A stretch of 61,819 nucleotides of DNA from DASUKM01 sp036278735 (GCA_036278735.1 DASUKM010000048.1:1-61819), one strand, 5' to 3'. Numbered from the stretch's first letter, positions 1 through 8,965 are shown. Notes: generated from the letters alone by a model not told the origin. Program-made: numbers and translations.

Positions 1-5
1 CCTTG

Positions 6-53
6 GTGGACACTTCAAAACCGACAATTTGTGGACAGGCAAAACCGACAATT
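6..53. repeat. IS21 left terminal repeats, two copies
   Basis: Two direct copies start at 6 and 31 (period 25). Each begins GTGGACA and ends AAAACCGACAATT. They are presumed transposase-binding sites and are inverted relative to the pair at 2473-2521. Confidence 0.85.
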
Positions 54-80
54 ATCCGATCGGTCGAGACGAGTGGAGTT

Positions 81-842
81 TTACTTCGGCGCGTCCTCGG
101 TGCGCAAGTCCGTCTGCACTTTGGTACGCCAGCTTCGGGGCCCGCACTTGAGGACGTGCGCGTGATGTAACAGCCGATCCAAAAGCGCTGTGACGGCCGC
201 GGTGTCGCCGAGCAGCTTGCCCCAATCATCGACGGGGCGATTCGACGTCAGCAGCGTCGAGGCGCGCTCGTAACGTCGCATGATCAGCTCCAGGAGATCT
301 TCGGCCGCGGTGTGCGGGAGCTTCCGCATCCCGAGGTCATCGATGATGAGGAGCGGGACGGTCGCCAAGTCGAGGAGTCGTTCCTTACGGGTGCCGTCGA
401 CCGCGGCTTCGGCGAGCTCTTCGAGCAGCACGTGGGCCTCGCGATACACGACCCGATAGCCCTGCTGGATGGCCGCGTGCCCGATCGCCTGCGCGAGGTG
501 ACTCTTGCCGGTTCCCGGCGGGCCGAGAAACAGCGCGTCCTCGCGTTGGGCAATGAAGCGCGCCGTCGCCAGGTCGTAGATCAGTGCGCGATTCATTTTC
601 TTGTTGAAATCGAAATCAAAGGTCTCGAGGGAGCGATCGGGATCACGGAAGCCCGCGAGTTTGTGCCGACGTGTCAGCAACCGGTCCTCGCGGCGTTGCA
701 GTTCGTCGCTGACCAAGGTGGCGACGAGATCCAGCGGCGCGAGCCGCTCCGTTTGGGCGTGGCGGAGTCGGGTCTCCAGGACGTCGGCCATTCCGGAGAG
801 TCGGAGCTTGCGGAGTGCACGGTCGACTTCGACGAGCGTCAT
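81..842 (-). CDS. istB: IS21-family helper ATPase IstB
   Basis: This 253-aa AAA+ protein is the helper ATPase that assists the IstA transposase. Walker A reads GPPGTGKSH and Walker B reads LLIIDDLGM, followed by the IstB-typical TSNRP segment. The start chosen is the ATG at 842, which overlaps the istA stop by 4 nt (ATGA), the coupling normal for IS21. Reading further upstream in this frame gives only low-complexity Arg/Ala sequence inside istA. The gene looks intact and the length is normal for the family. Confidence 0.93.
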   Translation of the reverse strand: MTLVEVDRALRKLRLSGMADVLETRLRHAQTERLAPLDLVATLVSDELQRREDRLLTRRHKLAGFRDPDRSLETFDFDFNKKMNRALIYDLATARFIAQREDALFLGPPGTGKSHLAQAIGHAAIQQGYRVVYREAHVLLEELAEAAVDGTRKERLLDLATVPLLIIDDLGMRKLPHTAAEDLLELIMRRYERASTLLTSNRPVDDWGKLLGDTAAVTALLDRLLHHAHVLKCGPRSWRTKVQTDLRTEDAPK

Positions 843-2440
843 TCGGAGCCTCCAGTTTTCTGCGTGACGAGATCGCGGTAGAGCGACAGTTGTCGGATCA
901 GCGGATCGATCTGGCGCAAGGTCACGGGGACGGGTGGCCGCCGCTCGACGTACTTGCGCAGAAAGCGATAGGTGGGCACGCCGACGTCCAAGGCCGTCTT
1001 GGCGGCTTCCTCGACGACGGCGACGCCGTGTTTCTTGGCCAGCGCGAGCACGCCGAGGATTTGGCGCACGCTGTGCGCGGTGCCCTGTCCGTGAATCTGG
1101 CGGCAGACGAGACCGATCGCGGCGCCGGCGGTGGCGGCGCGCCCGAGCAGCACCAGCGTCGTCGGTGGCGTCCGCGCCGGGCGATCGCGGTCGTCGATGC
1201 GATGGTGGCCGCGCCGGCCCCGCAGATGCTCGCGCAGGAGCTGTCCCGTCGTCGGCTCGATCAGCCGCACATGCACATCGTTCCACTGCACCTGCACGCG
1301 CCGCCCGATCCAGCCGGGTGGCGCCCCGTAATAGGCGGCCTCGACTTCAACGCAGCCGTCGAGATGCACGGTGCGCTCGCCGAAACAGTAGTAGCGAAAC
1401 GGTTCGATCGGCAGCGGCCCCAGCGCGGGCCGTTCCTCCGCAAACATCGCGGCGACCTGGCGCTTCGTGGTGCCATGGATGCGCGTATCGGCCCAGTGCT
1501 CTTCCCAACGATCGAGATAGGCTTGGGCGGCCTCGATCGTTTCGAAGCGTTGGCCGTGCAGCGGCGTCTGTTGCGCGTGGCCGACGGCGCGTTCGACTTT
1601 GCCTTTCCGATCGGGATCGCGGACGCGGCACGGCAGCGCCACGACACCGTAATGGCGCAGCAGGTCTCGATACAGCGGATTGAGCGCGGGATCGTAGATG
1701 TCGGGCGTGAGGACGCCCTCCTTCAAATTATCGAGGACGACGACCTTGGTCGTGCCGCCGAGCCGGCGAAACGCCCGCTCGTGCAGCTCGCACCAGATCT
1801 GCGTGCTCGAGCGCCACGTGAGCACGCGCACGGCTTTCCGTGAATGCGCGAGCGTGAAGACAAACAGCCGGGTGCGGCGGTATTTGCCCGTCGCTGCCCA
1901 CCGCACCATCGGGCCCTCACCGTAATCGACCTGGCCTTCTTCGCCGGCGATCGTCGGAATGACGACGCGCGCATCGAGCACCGCTGCGCCGCGCAGCTTC
2001 GCCACGTACCGACGGACGCTGGCGTATTTGGCGTCGAAGCCGTGGTCGTCGACCAGGTCTTGCCAGATGGCCATCGCATTGCGCCCCCGACTCAGCGCCT
2101 CCGCGATCAGCTCGCGGTACGGCTCACACGCACTGGCCGTGGGCGCGCGCGAGGGCCGCGAGTCGGTGGACACCTCGGACGAAGGAATTGCCGGTTTTGC
2201 ATCGGAGTCGGTGGACACCTCTCCGGAAATTGTCGGTTTTGCTGTGCCTTCGCCGGGCCGGCCTCGCCCGCGCACTGGAATGCCGGCCGCGCGCAGATAT
2301 TCGCCAGCCGTGACCCGATGCACACCCGTGGCCTGGCCGATGCGGGTCAGCGTCCAGCCCAGTCGGCCCAACGCGAGCACTTGCTGCTGCTTATCCTGCT
2401 CCAAGACGTTGCCCATTCCGGCGAAGGACCACACGTCCAT
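839..2440 (-). CDS. istA: IS21-family transposase IstA
   Basis: This 533-aa DDE transposase has an N-terminal helix-turn-helix (about residues 18-56, around IGQATGVHRVTAGEYL). The catalytic triad fits D172 (QVDYGEG), D237 (VLDNLKEG) and E283 (GKVERAVGH). The ATG at 2440 is preferred over an in-frame TTG at 2452. Between the HTH and the catalytic core lies a degenerate tandem peptide (KPTISGEVSTDSDAKPAIPS and a second copy) encoded by DNA that matches the element's own end motifs (2160-2245). The gene appears intact, so the element may still be active. Confidence 0.93.
   Translation of the reverse strand: MDVWSFAGMGNVLEQDKQQQVLALGRLGWTLTRIGQATGVHRVTAGEYLRAAGIPVRGRGRPGEGTAKPTISGEVSTDSDAKPAIPSSEVSTDSRPSRAPTASACEPYRELIAEALSRGRNAMAIWQDLVDDHGFDAKYASVRRYVAKLRGAAVLDARVVIPTIAGEEGQVDYGEGPMVRWAATGKYRRTRLFVFTLAHSRKAVRVLTWRSSTQIWCELHERAFRRLGGTTKVVVLDNLKEGVLTPDIYDPALNPLYRDLLRHYGVVALPCRVRDPDRKGKVERAVGHAQQTPLHGQRFETIEAAQAYLDRWEEHWADTRIHGTTKRQVAAMFAEERPALGPLPIEPFRYYCFGERTVHLDGCVEVEAAYYGAPPGWIGRRVQVQWNDVHVRLIEPTTGQLLREHLRGRRGHHRIDDRDRPARTPPTTLVLLGRAATAGAAIGLVCRQIHGQGTAHSVRQILGVLALAKKHGVAVVEEAAKTALDVGVPTYRFLRKYVERRPPVPVTLRQIDPLIRQLSLYRDLVTQKTGGSE
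2160..2245. repeat. Internal tandem repeat in istA carrying IS end motifs
   Basis: Two tandem units start at 2160 and 2205 (45 and about 42 nt; one lacks a codon). Each contains TCGGTGGACACCTC followed by AATTG[CT]CGGTTTTGC. These match the GGTGGACAC and AATTGTCGGTTTTG parts of the element's ends, but in a different mutual arrangement. The reading frame stays open through both. Confidence 0.75.
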
Positions 2441-2472
2441 CGCCTGCGTCAACGTCTCGGCCGCCCTCAGTT

Positions 2473-2521
2473 AATTGTCGGTTTTGAGGTGTCGATTAAT
2501 TGTCGGTTTTGGGTGTCCACC
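2473..2521. repeat. IS21 right terminal repeats, two copies
   Basis: AATTGTCGGTTTTG occurs at 2473 and 2498 (period 25), followed by the outer GTGTCCACC. This is the inverted counterpart of 6-53. Confidence 0.85.
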
Positions 2522-3204
2522 GAGGACTCAAGACCGGCGATATCTCGGCGACTTGGACGCGCGTCGGTCGCGACGTTCGACAGTCGATTGCCGACATGGT
2601 AGGCAAGGACGCGAACGGCGAGCCGCTCAAGGGCCATCGCCACACCGAGTTTCTGACTTGGTGTGAGGACGGCCAACCGACGCGCATCGTGGTGTGGAGG
2701 GGCTCGCGCGCCTTCGATGCCGACGAGCAGGAAGCGATCCTCTTGGCAGCGTCTCGAGACGTGTCCTGGGCCGCCGCGGGCTCGGACGCGGACGACTGGA
2801 CGGTACGCCTGGTTCCCTTGGATCGAGACGTTCCTGCTCCGCCGGGCTTCAGCGGCCAAGCTGCGATTCTTTGGGAGTCGGTCACCCCGTATGTACCGCC
2901 TCGTCATCATCTACGACGAGGCAAGGAACGAGAACGAGAATCGGTGCCCGAGCAGATCCGGAGTGAGCTTCAGAGGCGCGGGCTCACCGAACAGGTGGAG
3001 GTCGAACTCCTTGGGACACCTGCGTGGGTGTCCGTACATGTTCCACGCCGAGAGTGGGACAAGCAGGCGTTCATCGGCGACCGACGCGGGCAGACAGTTC
3101 AGTTGCGGTTCGCGACGCCGGTCATTGGGCCTATACGCTTGGGGCACTCGAGCAGCTTCGGTCTGGGACTCTTCCGCCCCGTTCAGGAACAAGACCAGCA
3201 GTGA
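2522..3204 (+). pseudogene. csb2: Csb2-like CRISPR protein (type I-G/I-U), 3' fragment
   Basis: About 227 residues of C-terminal sequence remain open, entering directly from the IS end without its own start. The frame carries segments I recognise from Csb2 (GSU0054 family), the fused Cas5-Cas6-type subunit of type I-G Cascade: GKDANGEPLKGHRH, VTPYVPPRHHLRRGKERE, EQIRSELQRRGL and a closing PIRLGHSSSFGLGLF. The usual protein is roughly twice this long, so the N-terminal half is missing or lies left of the window, split off by the IS. No csb1, cas8, cas3, cas1 or array is visible. Family assignment is by motif recall only. Confidence 0.8.
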
Positions 3205-3220
3205 TCGCGATCGGGCGAAA

Positions 3221-3305
3221 GGGGGAAGGTTTTGAAAGGACCCGGCCGCCGAAGGAGGACAGGTTTTGAAAAGCCTCACCGTTCAGGTGGAGAGGTTTTG
3301 AAAAT
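3221..3305. repeat. Three tandem GGTTTTGAAA motifs, 32-34 bp period
   Basis: GGTTTTGAAA occurs at 3228, 3262 and 3294, each preceded by a purine-rich GGxGGAxA stretch (GGGGGAA, GGAGGACA, GGTGGAGA). Size and spacing resemble an IS21-type terminal repeat cluster, so this may be a solo end of a related element just downstream of the csb2 remnant. It is not a CRISPR array because the intervals show no spacer/repeat contrast. Confidence 0.5.
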
Positions 3306-3468
3306 ATCCTCAGCAAAGGGTCACTGGCTTTTGAGAACCGACGCCCATCGATTGTCGCGTCGGGCGAAGTGACCGAGAAAGCGGCAAGCCCGACGTCAGC
3401 CAGCGAGATCGATCGCGGCCGATTCGAGGGATCGCGCCCTCGTCTGGCTGCATCCTCTCAGCCGCACA

Positions 3469-4919
3469 TTAGCGCAGGCCGGCGAACAGGCTCGCGTAGA
3501 CGCCGATGCCCTGCCACAGGTTGTCGAGGCGCAGGTTCTCGTTGGCCGCGTGCTGATTGTCGTCGTAGTTGGCGATGGGCACGCCGATGGCGGGGATGTG
3601 GGCCGGGCCCTGGAAGAGGTACATCGGCACGCTCCCGCCCATGATCGGCAGGCGCACGATCGGGGCGGGCGCGGACGCCTGCACCAGCGTCACCACTTGC
3701 TGGCTGAACGGATCGGCCAGCGGGACCCGTGCGGCGGGATAGCCATGGCCCCACTGGAGCCGGATCAACCGGGGATGCGCGCGCCGCTCGGCTGCGCCGG
3801 GCGCCTGGCGGACGATGGTGTAGCCTCGACGGACGATGAAGGCTTCGACCTGATCGCGCACCCGCGCGGGCGTTTGATCGGGGACCAGCCGGAAATCCAG
3901 CGATGCCGTCGCTTCGGTCGAGATGACGTTCGCCGCCGCCGCGCCGACGAATCCACCGTGAATGCCGCGCACGTTGAGCGCCGGCCGGGCAATCTGTTCG
4001 GCCAGCGTGGCCGGCGCTCCCTCCGTCCGGCCGAGGTCGAGATCGCGGGCCAGCGTGGCGTCGTAGGCGGGCATGGCCGCGATGGCGGCGCGCTCGGCCG
4101 CGCCGAGCCGCCGGACGTCGTCGTAGAAGCCGGGTATGAGGATCCGGGCATCGCCGTCGCGCATGCTGGCCAGCAGACGCACCAGCATGGTGATCGGATT
4201 GGGTGCCCAGTTGCCGTAATGGCCGTCGTGCAGGGCACGGCCCGGACCGTAGACGGTCATGTCGACGTCCATGACGCCGCGAGCGCCGAAGTAGACCTGC
4301 AGCCGGCCACTCTGGTGCACCGGCCCGTCGCAGAGGATCCAGGCGTCGGTGCGGAGGCGCCCGGCAAACGTGGCCAGCACCTGGGCGAGATGCGGCGAGC
4401 CGGCCTCCTCTTCGCCCTCGAGGAAGAAGTGCAGGTTGACACGCGGGGTCACGCCCGAGGCGCGCAGGGCGGCAAGCGCCGCCGTGAAGCCGAACACCGC
4501 CGCTTTGTCGTCGGCGGCCGAGCGCGCCCAGATCCGGCCGTCATGTACGGCGGGCTGATACGGCGGGGTCGACCAATCCTGCGGGTGCACCGGCTGGCCG
4601 TCGTAATGAGCGTAAAAGGTGATCGTGCGCGTCGCGCCGGCGCGATCGAGCGTGCCGAAGACCACTGGCGGCGCCCCAGGCACGCGCAGGAGATCGGTCT
4701 TGACCCCTGCGCTCGGTACAGGTCCGCCACAGCGGCGGCGTTCCGTTCGATGTTGGCGGTGTCGCCGGCCTGATTGGGAATGGCCAGCAGTGCCGAGAAC
4801 GCCCGCACCAACTCGTCGCGATGCGCGGCGACGTACGATTGAACGGGAGTCGCCGACGGCCTCTGCGCCCCGAGCGAGGCGCTCAACAGGACGACGGCCA
4901 GCAACGAGAGCCAGCGCAT
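3469..4919 (-). pseudogene. M20 family metallopeptidase, frameshifted
   Basis: This is a secreted zinc dipeptidase-like protein. The N-terminal part (signal peptide MRWLSLLAVVLLSASLGAQ, then up to LYRAQG) is in one frame. The rest (VKTDLLRVPGAPPVVFG onward, about 410 aa) is in another. Joining them needs one extra G in the G4 run at 4704-4707. Metal-site motifs are all present: FYAHYDGQPV, SAADDKAAV, EGEEEAG, CDGPVH and a late DDNQHAANENLRL. A homopolymer sequencing error is as likely as a real mutation. The gene follows the 4927-5541 gene by 7 nt. Confidence 0.85.
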
Positions 4920-4926
4920 CTGCCGA

Positions 4927-5541
4927 TCAGCGTCCCGCCCGCGCGGCGGCGGCGATCGCGACCTCGTAGACGGCCACGTCGGTTGGCGTCGCGCCGCCGG
5001 TCGTCAGCCTGATCTCGTAGGTGCCGGGCACGAAGACGTCGGTGGCGAGCGGCGCGATCACTGCCGGTCGGTTATCAGCCGTGCCCTGGCGAAGGCCGGC
5101 GCGCAGCCAGAGCACGTCCCCTCCCGTCCACGACCGCAACCGGACGGTGAACGTGCCCTGCGGCGCGTGCGGCGGCAGCAGCAATCGCAGGTCGACCACC
5201 GGCGCGCTCGTCGGCGGCACCGTCAACTCGGGCCCGTTCGGCGACGGCCGCGCGACAGGCGATAGCGTCAACGTGGGCGTCGCCAGGTCCTCGACGGCCG
5301 TCCGCTCGCGTCCGAGTTGCAGCCGCAGCGCTTCGCGCGTCGCGCGCTCCCGCTGCAGGGCCGCGTCGATCTGGTCGCGATCCACCTGCGCCTGCAGCAC
5401 CTCGGCCCGCATCGCTTGAATCGTCCGCTGCCCGCGGCGCAGAGCCACTCCCGCCCACACGGCGACCGCAATGAGCCCGATCCCGACCGCGACGAAGGTC
5501 CATTGAACGGCCGGCCTGTCGAACCCGCTGACTCCGCGCAT
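4927..5541 (-). CDS. Membrane-anchored coiled-coil hypothetical protein
   Basis: This 204-aa protein has one transmembrane helix (about residues 15-34), then a short heptad-like coiled coil rich in Gln/Arg/Glu (about 40-80). A C-terminal beta-rich domain (about 110-200) ends in GTYEIRLTTGGATPTDVAVY, resembling small periplasmic Ig-like modules. I do not recognise the family. It precedes the M20 peptidase and probably shares its transcript. The ATG at 5541 lacks a Shine-Dalgarno, but TAGAAT lies 9 nt upstream (5551-5556), suggesting leaderless transcription. Confidence 0.75.
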   Translation of the reverse strand: MRGVSGFDRPAVQWTFVAVGIGLIAVAVWAGVALRRGQRTIQAMRAEVLQAQVDRDQIDAALQRERATREALRLQLGRERTAVEDLATPTLTLSPVARPSPNGPELTVPPTSAPVVDLRLLLPPHAPQGTFTVRLRSWTGGDVLWLRAGLRQGTADNRPAVIAPLATDVFVPGTYEIRLTTGGATPTDVAVYEVAIAAAARAGR

Positions 5542-5550
5542 GCGACGTGC

Positions 5551-5556
5551 ATTCTA
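5551..5556 (-). promoter_or_regulatory. Candidate -10 box (TAGAAT), 9 nt before ATG 5541
   Basis: On the minus strand TAGAAT is followed by 9 nt and then the ATG, with no ribosome-binding site. This fits the TANNNT-N(6-9)-ATG pattern seen at eight genes here. Confidence 0.4.
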
Positions 5557-5561
5557 CTCGC

Positions 5562-5602
5562 AGTCGCCAGCTTCAGCTTCCAGCTTCCAGCTTGCAGCTA
5601 CC
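5562..5602 (+). repeat. Heptamer array CCAGCTT
   Basis: Roughly five degenerate 7-nt units (CCAGCTT / CAGCTTC register). It runs into the CCACCAT array after a few bases. Noncoding, between divergent genes. Confidence 0.8.
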
Positions 5603-5605
5603 TCC

Positions 5606-5752
5606 GTCCACCACCATCCACCATCCACCATCCACCATCCACCCTCCACCATCCACCATCCACCATCCACCCTCCATCCTCCACCCTCCATCCTCCACCC
5701 TCCACCCTCCACCATCTACCATCCACCATCCACCCTCCATCCTCCACCCTCC
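5606..5752 (+). repeat. Heptamer array CCACCAT / CCACCCT / CCATCCT
   Basis: About 21 tandem 7-nt units with variants at three positions. It ends 21 nt before the ATG of the BNR-repeat protein. The frame stays open through the array only because it lacks stops, giving a spurious Thr/Ile/His/Pro extension of the downstream gene. Confidence 0.9.
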
Positions 5753-5761
5753 GTCTTGCGC

Positions 5762-5767
5762 TACACT
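5762..5767 (+). promoter_or_regulatory. Candidate -10 box (TACACT), 6 nt before ATG 5774
   Basis: TACACT lies 6 nt before the ATG with no Shine-Dalgarno, so a transcript would start at or next to the start codon. The usual -35 position falls inside the heptamer array. Confidence 0.4.
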
Positions 5768-5773
5768 CCGCGG

Positions 5774-8700
5774 ATGCCGATCAGCCGTCGTTCGTCCTGG
5801 CCCCTGCTGTGTCTTGTTGCCGCGCTGCTCGCGGCGCCGCCGTGGGCCGCGGCGCAGGGCCCCGCCGCCTCCGCCGCACCCGACACTCCGGACGCCTTCA
5901 GCGCGCTCGAGTATCGCAACATCGGGCCCGCGGCCGGGGGACGCGTGTCGCGCGTGGCGGGCGTCGCCGGCGATCCGACCACCTACTACGCCGCCACGGC
6001 GTCGGGCGGCGTCTGGATGACGACCGACGGCGGCAGCAAGTGGAAGCCCGTGTTCGACGACGAGCCGGTGTCGTCGATTGGCTCGATCGCCGTCGCGCCG
6101 TCCGACAGGAACATCGTGTACGTCGGGTCGGGTGAGGCGAACATCCGCGGCAACGTCGCAGCGGGGGACGGCATCTACAAGTCAACCGACGGCGGCAAGA
6201 CGTGGAAGCACGTCTGGACGCAGATCGGACAGATCGGCACGATGGCGGTCGATCCGCACGATCCCGACATCGCCTTTGCCGCGGTGCTCGGGCACGCGTT
6301 CGGCCCCAATCCCGAGCGCGGCGTCTATCGCACGCGCGACGGCGGCCGCACGTGGCAGCAGGTGCTCGCGAAAGACGAGAACACCGGCGCCTCCGACGTC
6401 GCGATCGATCCGGTGACGCCGGCGATCGTGTTCGCCGGCTTGTGGCAGGCTCGCCGGTACCCGTGGGATCTCACGAGCGGCGGCCCTGGGAGCGGACTCT
6501 ACGTGTCGCACGACGGCGGCGATACCTGGGATCAGGTCACCGGGCACGGGCTGCCGGACGGCATCTGGGGCAAGGTCGGGGTCGCCGTCGCCCCTTCCGA
6601 CGACAGCCGCGTGTACGCCTTGATCGAAGCGGCGCACGGCGGCCTGTTCCGGTCAGACGATGGCGGCGAGAGCTGGGAACGCGTGAACCCGACGCACGCG
6701 CTGACGCAGCGCGCCTGGTACTACATGACGCTCACCGTCAACCCGCAAAACGAGGACGACGTGTGGTTCCCGCAGGTCCCGATGCTGCACTCGATCGACG
6801 GCGGCCGGACGCTCGAGTACGTGAAGGTGCCGCACGGCGACAATCACGACCTCTGGATGGACCCGCGCAACCCGAAGCGGATGATCGCGGCCAACGACGG
6901 CGGCGTGCACATTTCGGTCGACGGCGGGAAGACCTGGTCCTCGCCGCCGCTGCCGATCGCGCAGTTCTATCACGTCTCGGCGGACACCCGGCGCCCGTAC
7001 TGGGTGGCCGGCGCGATGCAGGACCTCGGCACGGCGCAGGGGCCGAGCAACAGCCTCGCCGGCGACATCGCGCTCGGCGACTGGCACGACGTCGGCGGCG
7101 GCGAAGCCGGCCACGTCGTCTCCGACGGCGCCGACCCGAACATCGTCTACGCGGGCGAGTACCTCGGGATCATCACGCGCTACGACTACCGGACGCGCGA
7201 GTCGCGCAACGTGAGCGCCTGGCCCGAGAACCCGTCGGGCCACGGCGGCGAAGACATGAAGTACCGGTTCCAGTGGACGGCGCCCATTGCCGGCTCTCCC
7301 TTCGATCCCCACGTCGTCTATCACGGCGCGCAGGTGATTTTCCGGACGCGCGACGGCGGGCAGCATTGGGACGTCATCAGCCCGGATCTGACGCGCAACG
7401 ACAAGTCGAAGCAGAAATGGACGGGCGGGCCGATCACCGGCGACAACACGGGGGTCGAAACGTACGACACGGTCTTTGCGATTGCCGAGTCGCCGAAGCA
7501 GAAGGATCTGATCTGGGCCGGGAGCGACGACGGACTCGTGCACGTGACGACGGACGGCGGCGCGCATTGGACCGACGTCACGAAGGCGATGCCCGGCTTC
7601 CCCGAGTGGGGAACGGTCAGCCTGATCGAGCCCTCTCCCTTCGACGCGCACACCGCGTACGTCGTCGTCGATGCGCACCGGCTCGACGACACGCATCCGT
7701 ACTTGTTCAAGACGACGGATCTGGGCAAGAGCTGGACGCGGCTCGACGGGGGTCTGCCGAAAGACGTCTACCTGCACGCCGTCCGCGAGGATCCGAAGAA
7801 GCGCGGGCAGCTCTATCTCGGGACGGAGCGCGGCGTGATGTTTTCGACCGACGACGGCCGGACCTGGCAGTCGCTGCAACTGAACCTGCCGACGGTGGCC
7901 GTGCACGACCTGATTGTGAAGGACGACAATCTGGTGCTCGCCACGCACGGGCGATCGCTGTGGATCCTCGACGACCTGCAGCCGATTCGCGAATTCACCG
8001 ACAAGATCGCGGCCGAGCCGGTGCACCTGTTTCCGGTGGCCGACGCGATCCGCTGGCGCTACGGCTCCGGCGCGTATGGCGCGCGCGGGGCGAGTTTCCC
8101 GAATCCGCCGGAGGGGGCATCCATCTATTACTACCTGAAGGACAAGCCGGCCGGCGAGCTGAAGATCGAGGTCCTCGACGCGCGCGGGCAGGTGATCCGG
8201 ACGTCGAGCAGCATCGCCCCGAAGCCCGATTACAGCAGCGAGGATCAGGATCCGAAGGATTTCGAGAAACTGGCGCTGCCGACCGGCGCCGGGATTCAGC
8301 GCGCCGTCTGGAACCTGCGCTACGAGGGAGCGAAAAAGATCCAGAACGCCAAAATCGATACGGGCGATCCCGCCGAGGGGCCGCGCGTGCCGCCCGGCAC
8401 CTACACGGTGCGCCTGAGCGTCGGCGGGCGGTCCTTCTCGTCGCCTGTCCGGGTGACGCCGGATCCCCGCGGCGACTTGTCGCAGGCCGACCTCGAGGCG
8501 CAGGCGGCGTTCGGGCTGCGCGTCCGCGACGACATCTCCCGCCTCACGGGCCTGGTGAACCAGATCCACTCCGTCCGCGATCAGTTGAACGCCCGGGTGA
8601 CCGCGCTGGAACCGCGCGCGACGGAGGCCGGGGTCCGCCAACTGGTCGCGTCAGCGCGCGCCGCCATCGCGACAGCGGACGCGCTCGAGGACAAGCTGCA

Positions 8701-8965
8701 CAACCCGACCGCCGAAGTGGTCTACGACATCCTGGCCATGCACGGCGGGACGCGGTTGTATTCGCGGCTCGCGCCGCTTCAGATGTGGGCGGTCGAAGCC
8801 GAGGGGGTCCCGACGGCGGGCATGACGCAGGTGCTGCAGGAGCAGGAACAGGAACTCGCGTCGCTCGCCGCCGACACGCAGCGGTTTCTTTCGACCGACG
8901 TCGCCTCGATCAATCAGCGGGCGGCATCGATGGGAATGCCGTTCGTCGTCGTCGGACACGAGTAG
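5774..8965 (+). CDS. Secreted BNR/VPS10-type beta-propeller protein
   Basis: This 1,063-aa exported protein has a signal peptide ending near AAPPWAAAQG and about ten BNR (Asp-box) signatures of the S/T-x-D-x-G-x-T/x-W type, such as TTDGGSKW, STDGGKTW, TRDGGRTW, SHDGGDTW and SDDGGESW. These span residues about 75-720, the sortilin/VPS10 and sialidase-like propeller pattern. The C-terminal 300 residues hold a beta-sandwich-like part (VPPGTYTVRLSVGG) and a helical tail. Acidobacteriota carry many such proteins, often annotated as glycosyl hydrolases without proven activity. The start at 5774 excludes the repeat-encoded extension. The 3' end overlaps the convergent AraC gene by 52 nt. Confidence 0.88.
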   Translation: MPISRRSSWPLLCLVAALLAAPPWAAAQGPAASAAPDTPDAFSALEYRNIGPAAGGRVSRVAGVAGDPTTYYAATASGGVWMTTDGGSKWKPVFDDEPVSSIGSIAVAPSDRNIVYVGSGEANIRGNVAAGDGIYKSTDGGKTWKHVWTQIGQIGTMAVDPHDPDIAFAAVLGHAFGPNPERGVYRTRDGGRTWQQVLAKDENTGASDVAIDPVTPAIVFAGLWQARRYPWDLTSGGPGSGLYVSHDGGDTWDQVTGHGLPDGIWGKVGVAVAPSDDSRVYALIEAAHGGLFRSDDGGESWERVNPTHALTQRAWYYMTLTVNPQNEDDVWFPQVPMLHSIDGGRTLEYVKVPHGDNHDLWMDPRNPKRMIAANDGGVHISVDGGKTWSSPPLPIAQFYHVSADTRRPYWVAGAMQDLGTAQGPSNSLAGDIALGDWHDVGGGEAGHVVSDGADPNIVYAGEYLGIITRYDYRTRESRNVSAWPENPSGHGGEDMKYRFQWTAPIAGSPFDPHVVYHGAQVIFRTRDGGQHWDVISPDLTRNDKSKQKWTGGPITGDNTGVETYDTVFAIAESPKQKDLIWAGSDDGLVHVTTDGGAHWTDVTKAMPGFPEWGTVSLIEPSPFDAHTAYVVVDAHRLDDTHPYLFKTTDLGKSWTRLDGGLPKDVYLHAVREDPKKRGQLYLGTERGVMFSTDDGRTWQSLQLNLPTVAVHDLIVKDDNLVLATHGRSLWILDDLQPIREFTDKIAAEPVHLFPVADAIRWRYGSGAYGARGASFPNPPEGASIYYYLKDKPAGELKIEVLDARGQVIRTSSSIAPKPDYSSEDQDPKDFEKLALPTGAGIQRAVWNLRYEGAKKIQNAKIDTGDPAEGPRVPPGTYTVRLSVGGRSFSSPVRVTPDPRGDLSQADLEAQAAFGLRVRDDISRLTGLVNQIHSVRDQLNARVTALEPRATEAGVRQLVASARAAIATADALEDKLHNPTAEVVYDILAMHGGTRLYSRLAPLQMWAVEAEGVPTAGMTQVLQEQEQELASLAADTQRFLSTDVASINQRAASMGMPFVVVGHE

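Larger units (their letters stand above)
5..2521 (-). mobile_element. IS21-family insertion sequence (istA-istB)
   Basis: About 2.5 kb. Both ends carry the inverted sequence GGTGGACAC (5-13) / GTGTCCACC (2513-2521), and each end holds two copies of a longer motif repeated with a 25-bp period, as is typical of IS21 termini. Inside are istA and istB in one operon on the minus strand. No target duplication can be checked because the left flank is only 4 nt long. The right edge abuts a csb2-like reading frame, so the element probably inserted into that gene. The exact end base is uncertain by a few nucleotides. Confidence 0.88.

Noticed and set aside
312..881. Plus-strand open frame across istB
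   Set aside because: Antisense of istB with no recognisable domain; istB carries intact Walker motifs on the minus strand.
3205..3468. CRISPR array next to csb2
   Set aside because: Only three short motifs with unequal, dissimilar intervals are present and no 28-37 nt direct repeats with unique spacers.
5540..5773. N-terminal extension of the BNR-repeat protein through the CCACCAT array
   Set aside because: The array has no stops by composition; the extension is a low-complexity His/Pro/Thr peptide, and a signal peptide begins at ATG 5774.
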